Assembly (NCBI GenBank): GCA_022728415.1
Contig: JAIJJM010000048.1
Span: forward strand, 1-9,853
Reading direction: 5' to 3'
Source of the DNA: Collinsella sp.
GTDB taxonomy: Bacteria > Actinomycetota > Coriobacteriia > Coriobacteriales > Coriobacteriaceae
DNA: 9,853 nucleotides
A program made the translations under genes and the position numbers. Below are positions 1-6,349 of this stretch, piece by piece (within the stretch, counting starts at the first letter, position 1; every line of letters begins with the position of its first letter). The notes beneath the pieces are model-generated. The model saw nothing but the letters and a program-made list of their open reading frames with translations, was not told where the DNA came from and did not search any database.

Positions 1-99
1 TTGCTGCTCAGCTAAACAACAGACCGAGAAAGACACTGAAGTTCAAAACACCGAAAGAGATAATTGAAAGGGGTGTTGCATTGACAGATTGAATCTACA
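1..99 (+). mobile_element. IS30 right end (partial element)
   Basis: The end of an IS30-type insertion sequence. The last part of the transposase reading frame is followed directly by a terminal inverted repeat ending in gattgaatctaca at 99. That terminus matches the IS30 end as I remember it (TGTAGATTCAATCTG read inward). The rest of the element lies left of the window. It sits inside the orfA of an IS3-family element, whose frame stops matching its family exactly at base 100, so this is a nested insertion. Confidence 0.85.
3..92 (+). CDS. IS30 transposase, C-terminal end only
   Basis: The frame starting at base 3 encodes the last 29 residues of a DDE transposase, including [18 protein letters not shown], and stops with TGA at 90-92. 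This tail is characteristic of the IS30 transposase, which cuts and joins the IS ends during copy-out transposition. The short spacing between stop codon and terminal repeat is typical of IS30. The N-terminal HTH and catalytic DDE residues lie outside the window, so nothing can be said about whether the copy is active. Confidence 0.85.
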   Translation, partial: AAQLNNRPRKTLKFKTPKEIIERGVALTD

Positions 100-362
100 G
101 TAGCCTTTTTTAATATTTCATTCTCCATTTCAATGCGTTGTAGCTTTTTCCTCAGCTTACGTATTTCGATTTGTTCTGGTGTTATCGGAGAGGCTTTTGG
201 TGTTTTGCCCTGACGCTCATCACGCAGTTGTTTGACCCATCTTGTCATTGTGGAAAGGCCAACATCCATAGCTTTGGCGGCATCTGCCACCGTGTATGTC
301 TGGTCAACAACCAGTTGAGCGGATTCGCGTTTAAACTCTGCGCTAAAATTTCTTTTTTTCAT
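100..362 (-). pseudogene. IS3-family OrfA, truncated by IS30
   Basis: OrfA is the DNA-binding half of an IS3-family transposase; OrfA and OrfB are normally joined by programmed frameshifting. The best start is the ATG at 360-362 (protein [16 protein letters not shown]). An upstream ATG exists, but it would add residues encoded in the IS terminus. The visible parts are an HTH_Tnp_1-type domain ([20 protein letters not shown] region, about residues 20-45) and the start of a leucine-zipper coiled coil ([20 protein letters not shown], about 65-85). The family sequence ends after KKAT; the continuation VDSICQC is read from the IS30 terminal repeat, so about the last 10-15 residues are lost and OrfAB cannot be made from this copy. 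Confidence 0.85.
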
Positions 363-407
363 TGGAGCACCTGTGTTGTTCTGAGGTGAGCATATCACCT
401 CTGTTCA
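100..407 (-). mobile_element. IS3-family element, left-end fragment
   Basis: This fragment runs from the IS30 junction at 100 to a probable outer terminus at about 407, where the minus strand begins TGAACAGAGGTG, in keeping with the TG/CA ends of IS3-family elements. It carries most of orfA and no orfB. The IS30 copy interrupts it, and the remaining part (orfB and right end) may lie beyond IS30, outside the window. I cannot name the exact IS. Confidence 0.7.
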
Positions 408-408
408 G

Positions 409-1035
409 GTGGCCAAATTCAGTAAACCACTTCACCACTTCAGAGCAGACGAGACAAAAAGAATGGTTGACGCATCAGCTCAACCCCATATAGTTGTAAC
501 ACTTGAGCCAAACCCTTGGGCCGCTTTTTACTTTGATATTAACATTGCTAATACAGGGAACGCACCTGCCTATAATGTTGAGGTTGTGTTTGATCCTCCA
601 CTAGTAAATGCGGAGCATAGAGAAAAAAGTGAGATTCCGTTTAGTAAGGTAAGCGTGTTAAAAAATGGGCAATCACTTACCAGCAATCTCTGTAAGTATG
701 AACAAATCAAAGATCAAATTTATAATATTAATATAAGCTGGGCAAGCAAACCTAAATCAAACGATAGAGAAACAAATGAATATGTGTATGACATGGCGAC
801 ATTTGAAGGAATAAGTTATCTAGGAGCGAGAAGCCCATTGACGCAAATTGCAGAACAAATTAAAGGTATAAGAGAGGATTGGAAACCTATTGCACAAGGA
901 GCTAAAAAAGTAAAAGCAGACGTATATACTTCAAGCGATAGAAACGAAGAACGCACGTATCTGCAAGAGCAACACGATTTGGCAATAAAAAGGAGAGATG
1001 AGAAAAGAGAAAAAAGATTAGAGTCTGGTGAATAA
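409..1035 (+). pseudogene. unknown protein with Ig/CARDB-like segment, 5' end cut by IS
   Basis: An unrecognised protein of 208 residues as far as it is open. The frame opens with GTG at 409, two bases after the apparent IS3-family terminus, and no Shine-Dalgarno sequence precedes it. I infer that the true N-terminus, perhaps with a membrane anchor, was removed by the IS. Residues about 28-65 (IVVTLEPNPWAAFYFDINIA, then NTGNAPAYNVEV) have the hydrophobic pattern and N-x-G signature of a CARDB/Ig-like beta domain. The C-terminal 60 residues are highly charged and helical, ending in a Lys/Arg/Glu-rich tail. It converges on the AbiJ-like gene, with 48 bases between the stop codons. Function unknown; probably not expressed normally. 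Confidence 0.55.
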
Positions 1036-1044
1036 TTTTAAAGG

Positions 1045-1065
1045 GAGTGGGTAACTAACCCACTC
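1045..1065. terminator. shared hairpin between convergent genes
   Basis: A perfect 8-bp stem (GAGTGGGT / ACCCACTC) with a 5-nt loop lies between the stop codons of the unknown gene (409-1035) and the AbiJ-like gene (1084-1908). Neither strand has a long T run, although the minus-strand side continues CCTTTAAAATTATT. A bidirectional terminator is the natural reading, but termination strength is uncertain. Confidence 0.5.
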
Positions 1066-1083
1066 GTAACTATAAACCTGTAA

Positions 1084-1908
1084 TTAATCACTTATTTTTG
1101 ACAACAGATAATTACTGAACGCACTGCAAGTGACTAACATAAATTTAGCTTCAGCTAAGGTAGGATTTACATCTTCTTCTGTTAGCGCATGACGTATTCC
1201 ACCCTGATCACTTGTATAACCATAGAGCTGACTAAAAGCGCCTTTCATTGCAGAGTGTATATATCCTTTTTCCTCTATAGCTTTAAGACAAGCCCCCAAG
1301 GTTCCTTTATCATTGCCCGTGATTTTCCTGCATAAAGATTCAATTGCAGAGATAGACTCTTTAATCGAGTTTCTGTAGTCTGGCTGCTCTCTATCCGTCA
1401 TTAGTTGTAACGCCCTTTCGAAATGGCTACGCGATGAATCAGTGCCATTATCAACTGCGTTCTGAACACTTTCAATTTCGTTATCATTTGAAATAGGAGT
1501 AATACAACCATTTATTATGGTATAACCAACGCCATGCTTTTTAAAGATGGAATTGAGATGCTTCGATAGATTAATATATGAATTAGTTCTCTCAATGATG
1601 AACTCAATTAAATCATATACCAAATACCATGCTTCCCCATATATATAATCTCGGATAGCAGTCAGCAACGTCTTATCACTTTTGTATCCACTTTCATAAC
1701 GAGGAATATTATCCGCAGGTTGATTTAGATAATATATCCACACAGACTGCGCACATTTTGTTGCTGTAGCAGTTTGACGATTGTTAGTCCAAAGGAAAAG
1801 ATATAAGCAATTCCACAATGCCATGCGTGTATCAGAATTAAGATCATTCAGCTGGACATGCTCTCTAACGTCAACATGACCATACCTCACAGAAAATGGC
1901 TTTATCAT
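1084..1908 (-). CDS. AbiJ-like abortive infection protein (AbiJ_NTD4 type)
   Basis: A 274-residue cytosolic protein resembling the AbiJ N-terminal domain 4 family. These proteins are associated with phage defence by abortive infection, usually through a C-terminal HEPN-type domain. The N-terminal signature is FSVRYG (5-10) followed by LNDLNSDTRMALWN (20-33). The middle has the W-Y-L-x-Y-D-L-I-E-F helix (about 94-104). The C-terminal domain (about 160-272) contains YRNSIKESISAIESLCRKIT (178-197), LYGYTSD (228-234) and the conserved GGIRHAL (236-242), whose Arg-His pair is the likely functional centre. The ATG at 1906-1908 has a strong ribosome site (AGGGGAAG) just upstream. The family assignment rests on recalled motifs; the nuclease activity is inferred from HEPN relatives, not shown here. 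The gene stands alone, without an obvious partner. Confidence 0.75.
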   Translation of the reverse strand: MIKPFSVRYGHVDVREHVQLNDLNSDTRMALWNCLYLFLWTNNRQTATATKCAQSVWIYYLNQPADNIPRYESGYKSDKTLLTAIRDYIYGEAWYLVYDLIEFIIERTNSYINLSKHLNSIFKKHGVGYTIINGCITPISNDNEIESVQNAVDNGTDSSRSHFERALQLMTDREQPDYRNSIKESISAIESLCRKITGNDKGTLGACLKAIEEKGYIHSAMKGAFSQLYGYTSDQGGIRHALTEEDVNPTLAEAKFMLVTCSAFSNYLLSKISD

Positions 1909-2019
1909 TCTTCCCCTGCCTGATTGTTATGTTCGTTTAAATTATGCAGTCTAAGTTTGATACAATCATATATTAAGCAATAGAATCCATAAAGCCCCGT
2001 TGGTGGTAAGACAACAAGC

Positions 2020-2360
2020 GGAGCCTCTTGCGACTTCATCAGGGTTATGTCAGTTAGTGAGGCTTATCAGGATGACCATGTACCCAAGGGGAGCGAGGCC
2101 GAACCGCTGGCAGAGCTTGCATATGGTCTGCAAGTACCGTGACCACCATAAACCTGTTTATCCCCTGCGGCGTCTCGCGACGGCGACAGAATGGGGGCAT
2201 CGGGCTAAAATGCGCTGCACTAAAAGTTTTGGGATTGTTTAGAGACGGTGGCTACGTCATAGCTTTCAAGTTGAGTCAGTACGTGTTTGACGCTTGGAAC
2301 GACACGCCGCTATGAGTTAACATCCCAATTACCACTATCAACCACAGCGGCTTTTTCAAG
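2020..2360 (+). other. gene-free region with serial hairpins, possible structured RNA
   Basis: I find no convincing gene in 1909-2438. This part holds a chain of inverted repeats: AGCCTC 2022-2027 with GAGGCT 2059-2064; CTTGCA 2116-2121 with TGCAAG 2129-2134; ATAAA 2148-2152 with TTTAT 2157-2161; CCCC 2162-2165 with GGGG 2193-2196, enclosing CGTC-TCGC-GACG 2171-2182; and GCCGCT 2306-2311 with AGCGGC 2346-2351 followed by T5. Short frames such as 2047-2142 (31 codons, starting MSVSEAYQDDH) and 2000-2242 are open but lack a good ribosome site, and two overlapping frames are open at once, which suits RNA better than protein. It lies just outside the left att copy. The strand is inferred from the terminal T run. 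Confidence 0.4.
2306..2356 (+). terminator. terminator-like stem with T5 tail
   Basis: A 6-bp GC-rich stem (GCCGCT 2306-2311 / AGCGGC 2346-2351) is followed directly by TTTTT (2352-2356). The intervening 34 nt make the loop longer than usual for an intrinsic terminator, so folding would need internal pairing. It would end any rightward transcript from the hairpin-rich region before the att copy. Confidence 0.35.
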
Positions 2361-2438
2361 GGACATAACAGAGCATTTCTTACAGGCAAAAGAGACAGAT
2401 TTAATCGTCTAACCAACTGTATTGTAAGGAATTTAGTA

Positions 2439-2466
2439 ACTTGGTGCCGAAGGCCGGACTCGAACC
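2439..2466. repeat. att direct repeat, distal copy
   Basis: The 28 bases starting acttggtgccgaaggccg match 9753-9780 without mismatch; identity breaks after cgaacc, where this copy continues taag instead of the tRNA's ggca. It is a fragment of the tRNA acceptor and T-arm, not a working tRNA. By standard tRNA-integration logic it is the junction regenerated at the element's far end. Confidence 0.85.
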
Positions 2467-2556
2467 TAAGTCTCTATAACCTGCTGTAATCACGTTCCTG
2501 TTAGCTGTTAAGAGAGCAATCGTAGGACCTTTTTGTTCTAGGGGCTACATATTAAG

Positions 2557-2742
2557 TTTGATCCGCTGGACGGAATCAAACCGAGTGTTCGTGGCGGCAT
2601 AAAACATCAACGTGCCATACCTGCCTTTTAATGTTTCTGGAGGTCTGCCGAGTCGGGAGGAAAGAACATTTGTCAGCTATGTGGACGTTGAATAAACGCC
2701 ACTGCGTTCGGATTTTGAAACCAGTTAGACCCCGGCAGACCT
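2557..2742. repeat. strong inverted repeats in a gene-free 480-bp stretch
   Basis: No gene is visible from 2467 to 2945. A dyad at 2557-2580 pairs TTTGATCCG with CGGAATCAAA with one bulge. A perfect 10-bp inverted repeat, AGGTCTGCCG (2641-2650) and CGGCAGACCT (2733-2742), encloses 82 nt. Inside it is a second hairpin: GTGG-a-CGTT (2681-2689) pairs with AACGCCAC (2695-2702) over a 5-nt loop. Possible roles are a noncoding RNA, integrase or excisionase arm sites next to att, or a retron-like msr-msd. I see no reverse transcriptase in the window, which argues against the last. Confidence 0.45.
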
Positions 2743-2945
2743 TGTTCAGAATAACTATTTAACTCAATGTTATTTATATGAATTAAGCCATTAAGAGCCA
2801 AAGCGAAACGCCACCGTAACGCACCCGCATTTTGCTGTTTTATTCACTCTTATAGAAACAAAGGGCTGATGAAACATAAGACTATCAGCATCTAATGAAT
2901 ACTGTTCATCCATACAGCATAAAAATTCATAAACTTACACTTGAG

Positions 2946-3410
2946 CTACTTTCTCAGTTTGTCCCACCGAACCGCTGATACGATACCCCAGTTGCCGCTA
3001 GGATTAGGCCTACGCCATTTTGCTGTCTCCATGCTACGAAGATACTCAAGAGCTTCAGCAAACGTGCCAAAACGCTTCTGAGCCGCTTTATCACCTACGC
3101 CAAACGAACCATCACGGGTGCTCGCCAAACCGGGGTGAAAACAGGAACCATCGGCTGCGTATGGAACCAACAGTTCCGAGTCGTTATCTTCAGATGGGCC
3201 AGGCGCTAACAACTGCCACGGCTCAACGCTCAGAGCGTTAGCCAGCACCTCAATCGCATCCAGAGACGCATTAGAGCCACCACGTTCAATTCTGCTCATA
3301 TAACTACGTGCAAACCCGCACCGATCGGCAAAGGCCTCTTGGCTCAATCCGGTGGCAATGCGCAGTTCTTTTACCCGCTCGCCAAACTGTATTCTCAGGG
3401 ATTTTTTCAT
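2946..3410 (-). CDS. XRE-family HTH transcriptional regulator
   Basis: A small DNA-binding repressor or activator, 154 residues from the ATG at 3408-3410 (MKKSLRIQFGERVKELR). An XRE/Cro-CI helix-turn-helix spans about residues 9-66, with the recognition helix region around QEAFADRCGFARSYMSRIER and the typical LDAIEVLANAL helix after it. The C-terminal part (about 75-154) is not a CI-type LexA protease. It is a short unrecognised domain with FGTFAEALEYLRSME and the end WGIVSAVRWDKLRK. An in-frame ATG at 3501-3503 would add 31 residues that do not look like part of the domain. Neither start has a clear Shine-Dalgarno sequence, so a leaderless message is possible. Divergent to the membrane-protein gene; it may control that gene and itself. 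Confidence 0.8.
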   Translation of the reverse strand: MKKSLRIQFGERVKELRIATGLSQEAFADRCGFARSYMSRIERGGSNASLDAIEVLANALSVEPWQLLAPGPSEDNDSELLVPYAADGSCFHPGLASTRDGSFGVGDKAAQKRFGTFAEALEYLRSMETAKWRRPNPSGNWGIVSAVRWDKLRK

Positions 3411-3424
3411 GCACTGAATGTGCA
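3410..3424. promoter_or_regulatory. dyad overlapping the XRE regulator start
   Basis: TGCAC (3410-3414) and GTGCA (3420-3424) are separated by five bases and overlap the first base of the regulator's start codon. The position suits autoregulation, but the arms are short. No experimental support. Confidence 0.25.
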
Positions 3425-3528
3425 ATTTTGACCACTGTAAGGCCACGCTCCATATGAGATATTTTGAATCCAATCTCACTTCAGCGAGCTTAGTCACTAG
3501 CATTCATCGGCTGTATCATGACAATCCT

Positions 3529-3598
3529 TTTTGATTCAAAACAAACACCAATGGTGACATTTAAAACCCAACAAGTATGATGATCATCATCGGTTGGG
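3529..3598. promoter_or_regulatory. cluster of palindromes, candidate operators
   Basis: The intergenic region between the divergent regulator and membrane-protein genes contains three dyads: TTTTGA-T-TCAAAA (3529-3541), CACCA-A-TGGTG (3546-3556) and a nested palindrome with outer arms CCCAAC (3567-3572) / GTTGGG (3593-3598) around the perfect 14-mer ATGATGATCATCAT (3577-3590). Such a cluster next to an XRE gene suggests repressor binding sites. The third could also form a cruciform or a leader hairpin of the membrane-protein transcript. I could not define clear -35/-10 boxes. Confidence 0.4.
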
Positions 3599-3650
3599 CG
3601 TCACCAGCGTTCGCTATCAGGCGCGATGTGGTTTGGAAAGTGAGGGAATC

Positions 3651-4145
3651 ATGACGGGAGCAGACTTTTTATTACCGATTGCAGCGGGAGCCGCGATTAG
3701 CTGGGCCAGTTATAGTGTAGTTGCCCATGCTGTATCAAAGCAGCACATCAGCACGCTACGCGCAACTGTATGGGGTGCTCTGGGCACTCTCTCATTGGTG
3801 CTGGGCGTATGCGCCTTTTCTGCTGTAGGTGCTGAGCATCAGACAGCACGAAAAGATATCGTATGTGCAGATGACAACCCGGAATGCTATGCGAAAACGC
3901 ACCATAACCCGGTCAGGGAGTGCAAAAAGGTAATGGATGAGAAAGCGAAGTTTCGCCATGTGTGGCAAGAAAGCGAAGCGCCTGTATTTAATACTTATCT
4001 CTGGCACGATGAGAACGCGAAGATTATTCAGGCATTTGGGCAACAAGCTAAGGTAGTTAACAGCTTGGGGATGCTAGCTCCGCTTCAATACTTTTGTGTT
4101 TTCAACGCAAAAACAGGAGAAGTCATTGCGGCCTCTTTCGAATAA
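3651..4145 (+). CDS. small membrane protein, function unknown
   Basis: A 164-residue protein I do not recognise. The start is the ATG at 3651, chosen because GTGAGGGA lies just upstream; the frame is open further left to 3594, but that extension has no ribosome site. Two hydrophobic helices are visible: about residues 5-27 (LLPIAAGAAISWASYSVVAH) and 36-60 (ATVWGALGTLSLVLGVCAF). They are followed by a soluble domain of about 100 residues with three spaced cysteines (IVCADDNPEC, then VREC) that could form disulphides if periplasmic. The C-terminus (YFCVFNAKTGEVIAASFE) looks like a compact beta ending. It is divergent from the XRE gene and convergent with the DUF4062 gene. A membrane role in the element's cargo is inferred only. 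Confidence 0.6.
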   Translation: MTGADFLLPIAAGAAISWASYSVVAHAVSKQHISTLRATVWGALGTLSLVLGVCAFSAVGAEHQTARKDIVCADDNPECYAKTHHNPVRECKKVMDEKAKFRHVWQESEAPVFNTYLWHDENAKIIQAFGQQAKVVNSLGMLAPLQYFCVFNAKTGEVIAASFE

Positions 4146-4205
4146 AAATGTGAGGGAATTCACCCTAACATCAAAAATAAACTTATGTAATGACCTCGCA
4201 TTTAA

Positions 4206-5051
4206 TTATTCATTTAAAGATTCAAGAAATGTCCAGCCTTTATGAGTAACATAATACATTTGTCCTTTTGCCCCTCTTTCAATCACAAAATCAAAGGATA
4301 ACAGTTCGTTAAGTGCGCCCTCCCAACGGGCTACCTCTCTAGCCGAACTTCCACCAAAGGATTGATTTCCCGCTTGAATATCCGTGCCACCTAAATGCCT
4401 TATCACATAAATTGTTCCGCTATCATCGACACATGCTAATTTCAGCAAACTGAGTGCATCGGCGGACAAATTACTTTCTGGCAAAGATTGACTTGTATTC
4501 GCATCAGGAGAATTGTTAATGGTAGATATAAGAGAAGACAAATAAGGGCTACTAGAAATAATTATCGAAAGTTGCCTACGGACTTTTTCTTTGAAATCAG
4601 ATAAGTCATTAAAAGACTCTATCAATCCCTTTTGCATGCACTCAGTTTTGAACAATTTAAGAGACTCATATTGTTCTCTATCAAGGCTTTCAGGGGCAAC
4701 AGGCTTTGAGGAAAAGTAAATCATTGCCGGTTTTCCCGCATTCAAATGACGGTGGATTTCTTCGACTGTTCCGCTGGCCTCGTTCCCAGTCGGTGAGCCT
4801 AGACGAGTCCAAAACACACCGATTAATAAATCACAATCTACTAATAATCTTTGATTAATCAACTCCTGAGGCCTAACTCCTAATTCGGGTGATGTATGAG
4901 TTTCCCATCCAATTGGTGTCAACATTACTTTTGAACGAGCTGAATTTATATCATTCCACTCATGGATCATTTCACGAATGACTTGTCTCTCTTCAGCGAC
5001 ATCACCAGGAGAAGCAATCATTACAGGGATAACAGTTGCTGTGTAAGCCAT
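4206..5051 (-). CDS. DUF4062-domain protein with C-terminal winged-helix-like region
   Basis: A 281-residue soluble protein. The N-terminus (about 5-110) matches DUF4062: VMIASPGDVAEERQVIREMI (10-29), PIGWETHTSPELGVRPQELI (46-65), then LLIGVFWTRLGSPTG (75-89) and GTVEEIH (94-100). This Rossmann-like fold is regarded as related to TIR and nucleoside-deoxyribosyltransferase domains, and it often sits at the N-terminus of STAND-type NTPases. Here it has no NTPase; residues about 195-281 (ending YVTHKGWTFLES) look like a winged helix. The ATG at 5049-5051 follows GGAGAG. It is the second gene of an operon, 13 bases after the recombinase stop, and its ribosome site lies in that gap. A defence or signalling role is inferred from relatives; no catalytic residue can be assigned with certainty. 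Confidence 0.65.
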   Translation of the reverse strand: MAYTATVIPVMIASPGDVAEERQVIREMIHEWNDINSARSKVMLTPIGWETHTSPELGVRPQELINQRLLVDCDLLIGVFWTRLGSPTGNEASGTVEEIHRHLNAGKPAMIYFSSKPVAPESLDREQYESLKLFKTECMQKGLIESFNDLSDFKEKVRRQLSIIISSSPYLSSLISTINNSPDANTSQSLPESNLSADALSLLKLACVDDSGTIYVIRHLGGTDIQAGNQSFGGSSAREVARWEGALNELLSFDFVIERGAKGQMYYVTHKGWTFLESLNE

Positions 5052-5064
5052 AAACTCTCCATAT

Positions 5065-5625
5065 TCAATCGGTAATAGCTGCTACAGTCGCTCTTGAAAC
5101 GCCATATTGACGCGCTAACGCACTGATACTCAAACCGCTATTCTTTTTCTCTAAAATCTCTCTACGGGCTTCTGACGCGATTTTAGGAGGTCTGCCCAAT
5201 TTCTTACCTTCGGCTTTTGCTCGTGATAGTCCCGCCTGAGTGCGCTCAATCAGCAGATCACGCTCCATCTCCGCAACCGCGGCGAGCATAGATAATAGCA
5301 ACTTCCCAGCGGCAGAAGTGAGATCTGTGTTACCAAGCTGGTGGACAAGAACCTTGATATTACGGTCAGCCAGCGCCCTTACCGTTTGCAAGACGTCAAT
5401 CGCATCACGCCCCAGACGATCAAGCTTCGCTACCACCAACGTTTCACCATCGCGGATTTTATTGAGCATTTCAGAAAATGCTTTACGTTGCATTGCCGGA
5501 ACCTTCCCGCTAACAACATCGGCAAACCAGTAATCAATTTGCCACCCAGCCTGCCCAAGCTCCAGCCGTTGGTTCTCAGTATCCTGCTGCGATGTCGAAA
5601 CACGTCCGTAGCCAAAAGTTGCCAT
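5065..5625 (-). CDS. serine recombinase (resolvase/invertase family)
   Basis: A site-specific recombinase of 186 residues from the ATG at 5623-5625, preceded by a good ribosome site (GGGGAG, six bases upstream). The frame is open 23 codons further upstream, but that part overlaps the repeats and has no ribosome site. The resolvase domain is complete: GYGRVSTSQQD with nucleophile Ser10 and Arg8, KLDRLGRD (67-74), QLGNTDLTSAAGKLLLSML (96-114), and the E-helix EMERDLLIERTQAGLSRAKA (119-138) leading to KKLGRPPK. A C-terminal HTH (about 163-184, ISALARQYGVSRATV) binds DNA. Length and domain order fit Hin/Gin/TnpR enzymes. It is co-transcribed with the DUF4062 gene. It may be a transposon remnant or may invert or resolve local DNA. 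Confidence 0.9.
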   Translation of the reverse strand: MATFGYGRVSTSQQDTENQRLELGQAGWQIDYWFADVVSGKVPAMQRKAFSEMLNKIRDGETLVVAKLDRLGRDAIDVLQTVRALADRNIKVLVHQLGNTDLTSAAGKLLLSMLAAVAEMERDLLIERTQAGLSRAKAEGKKLGRPPKIASEARREILEKKNSGLSISALARQYGVSRATVAAITD

Positions 5626-5647
5626 TGTTATCTCCCCATCTGACCCC

Positions 5648-5744
5648 TGCCAGAAAACGAGGCCAACATTAGGATGGCCTGCCAGAAAAGCCAAGGCTAT
5701 TTTTCCAACAGTGTGAAAGCGTGCGATTGGGAGGTGCCAGAAAA
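5648..5744. repeat. three TGCCAGAAAA repeats upstream of the recombinase
   Basis: TGCCAGAAAA occurs at 5648-5657, 5680-5689 and 5735-5744, in one orientation, immediately upstream of the recombinase start. Three spaced sites before a tnpR-like gene recall a res region, where resolvase binds and represses its own promoter. A CCAACA/TGTTGG pair (5705-5710 / 5753-5758) lies in the same stretch. The third repeat, with AACGGTCGTTTG after it, could alternatively be an old transposon end. Confidence 0.4.
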
Positions 5745-5817
5745 CGGTCGTTTGTTGGCGCTTAAAACGGATAAAGACATGTTAGGCTGAAACCATCACT
5801 TCATAAGGACAACCGAA

Positions 5818-6284
5818 ATGATTAAAGACGCGATTTTTCACCGTGCGGTCAATATCGCTACTCGTTATCACGAGTCTGGGACGAATCAAAACCATATGCC
5901 CTTTTCATAGGGCTAAACCCTTCATACGCCGATGCTGAGAAGGATGATCGCACCTTGAGCCGCTGCATATCGTTTGCCAAAAGCTGGGGCTACGGTGGCG
6001 TATACATGGCCAACCTGTTCGCATTCGTTCACACCCAGCGACATGAAATGATGAAAGCGTCTGATCCCATTGGCAAAGATAACGATAGCCACTTGATACG
6101 TCTTGTTAGCGGTGCCGGACTGGTTGTCGCCGCATGGGGAAATGAAGGAAGACACCTCAAACGCTCAACGACCGTCCGACAGCTATTGCCAGAGAGCACA
6201 ATGTGCTTCGTCTTAAACGCTACAGGTGAGCCGAAGCACCCTTTGTATATGAAAAACGACAGTGTTCTCATACCTTTAGGTTAA
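5818..6284 (+). pseudogene. DUF1643 protein gene with one-base frameshift near the start
   Basis: The frame ending at 6284 encodes a nearly complete DUF1643 protein: FSPCGQYRYSLSRVWDES, then FIGLNPSYADAEKDDRTLSR, GYGGVYMANLFAFV, DPIGKDND, VVAAWGNEG and a final GEPKHPLYM. The function of the family is not established; it is often found on mobile elements. Its natural start, the ATG at 5818 with AAGGA upstream, encodes MIKDAIF in another frame that stops after 30 codons. One more T in the TTTTT run at about 5836-5840 would join MIKDAIF to SPCGQYRYSL without a break. No ATG, GTG or TTG lies in the correct frame before a TTG at 5955, which would omit the conserved N-terminus. Hence a true frameshift, a slippage site or a sequencing error. 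Confidence 0.8.
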
Positions 6285-6293
6285 CATCGATAA

Positions 6294-6316
6294 CTGCGTT
6301 CAGAATATGAACGCAG
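6294..6316 (+). terminator. hairpin after the DUF1643 gene
   Basis: A perfect 8-bp stem CTGCGTTC / GAACGCAG with a 7-nt loop starts nine bases after the DUF1643 stop codon. It lacks an immediate T run (ACTTTTCTTT follows some 16 bases later), so it may stabilise the mRNA end rather than terminate on its own. Confidence 0.4.
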
Positions 6317-6349
6317 CCATATGATATATATGACTTTTCTTTAAAATGA

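Noticed and set aside
2000..2242. 80-codon open frame rich in Arg, Pro and His
   Set aside because: No ribosome site and no recognisable domain. It overlaps another open frame (2047-2142) and several hairpins, so I treat the stretch as probably noncoding.
2439..2466. Second tRNA gene
   Set aside because: Only the 3' 28 bases match; no anticodon arm or 5' acceptor strand follows, so it is an att copy.
3792..4046. Minus-strand 84-codon frame
   Set aside because: Antisense to the membrane-protein gene; no ribosome site or domain.
4151..4170. Weak dyad after the membrane-protein gene as a terminator
   Set aside because: Only 4-bp arms (GTGA/TCAC or AGGG/CCCT) with no T run; too weak to call.
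5240..5643. Plus-strand and minus-strand frames of 61-100 codons across the recombinase gene
   Set aside because: They are antisense or out-of-frame shadows of a clearly complete serine recombinase.
5922..6271. Minus-strand frames of 77 and 80 codons
   Set aside because: They lie opposite the well-matched DUF1643 reading frame and have no family features.
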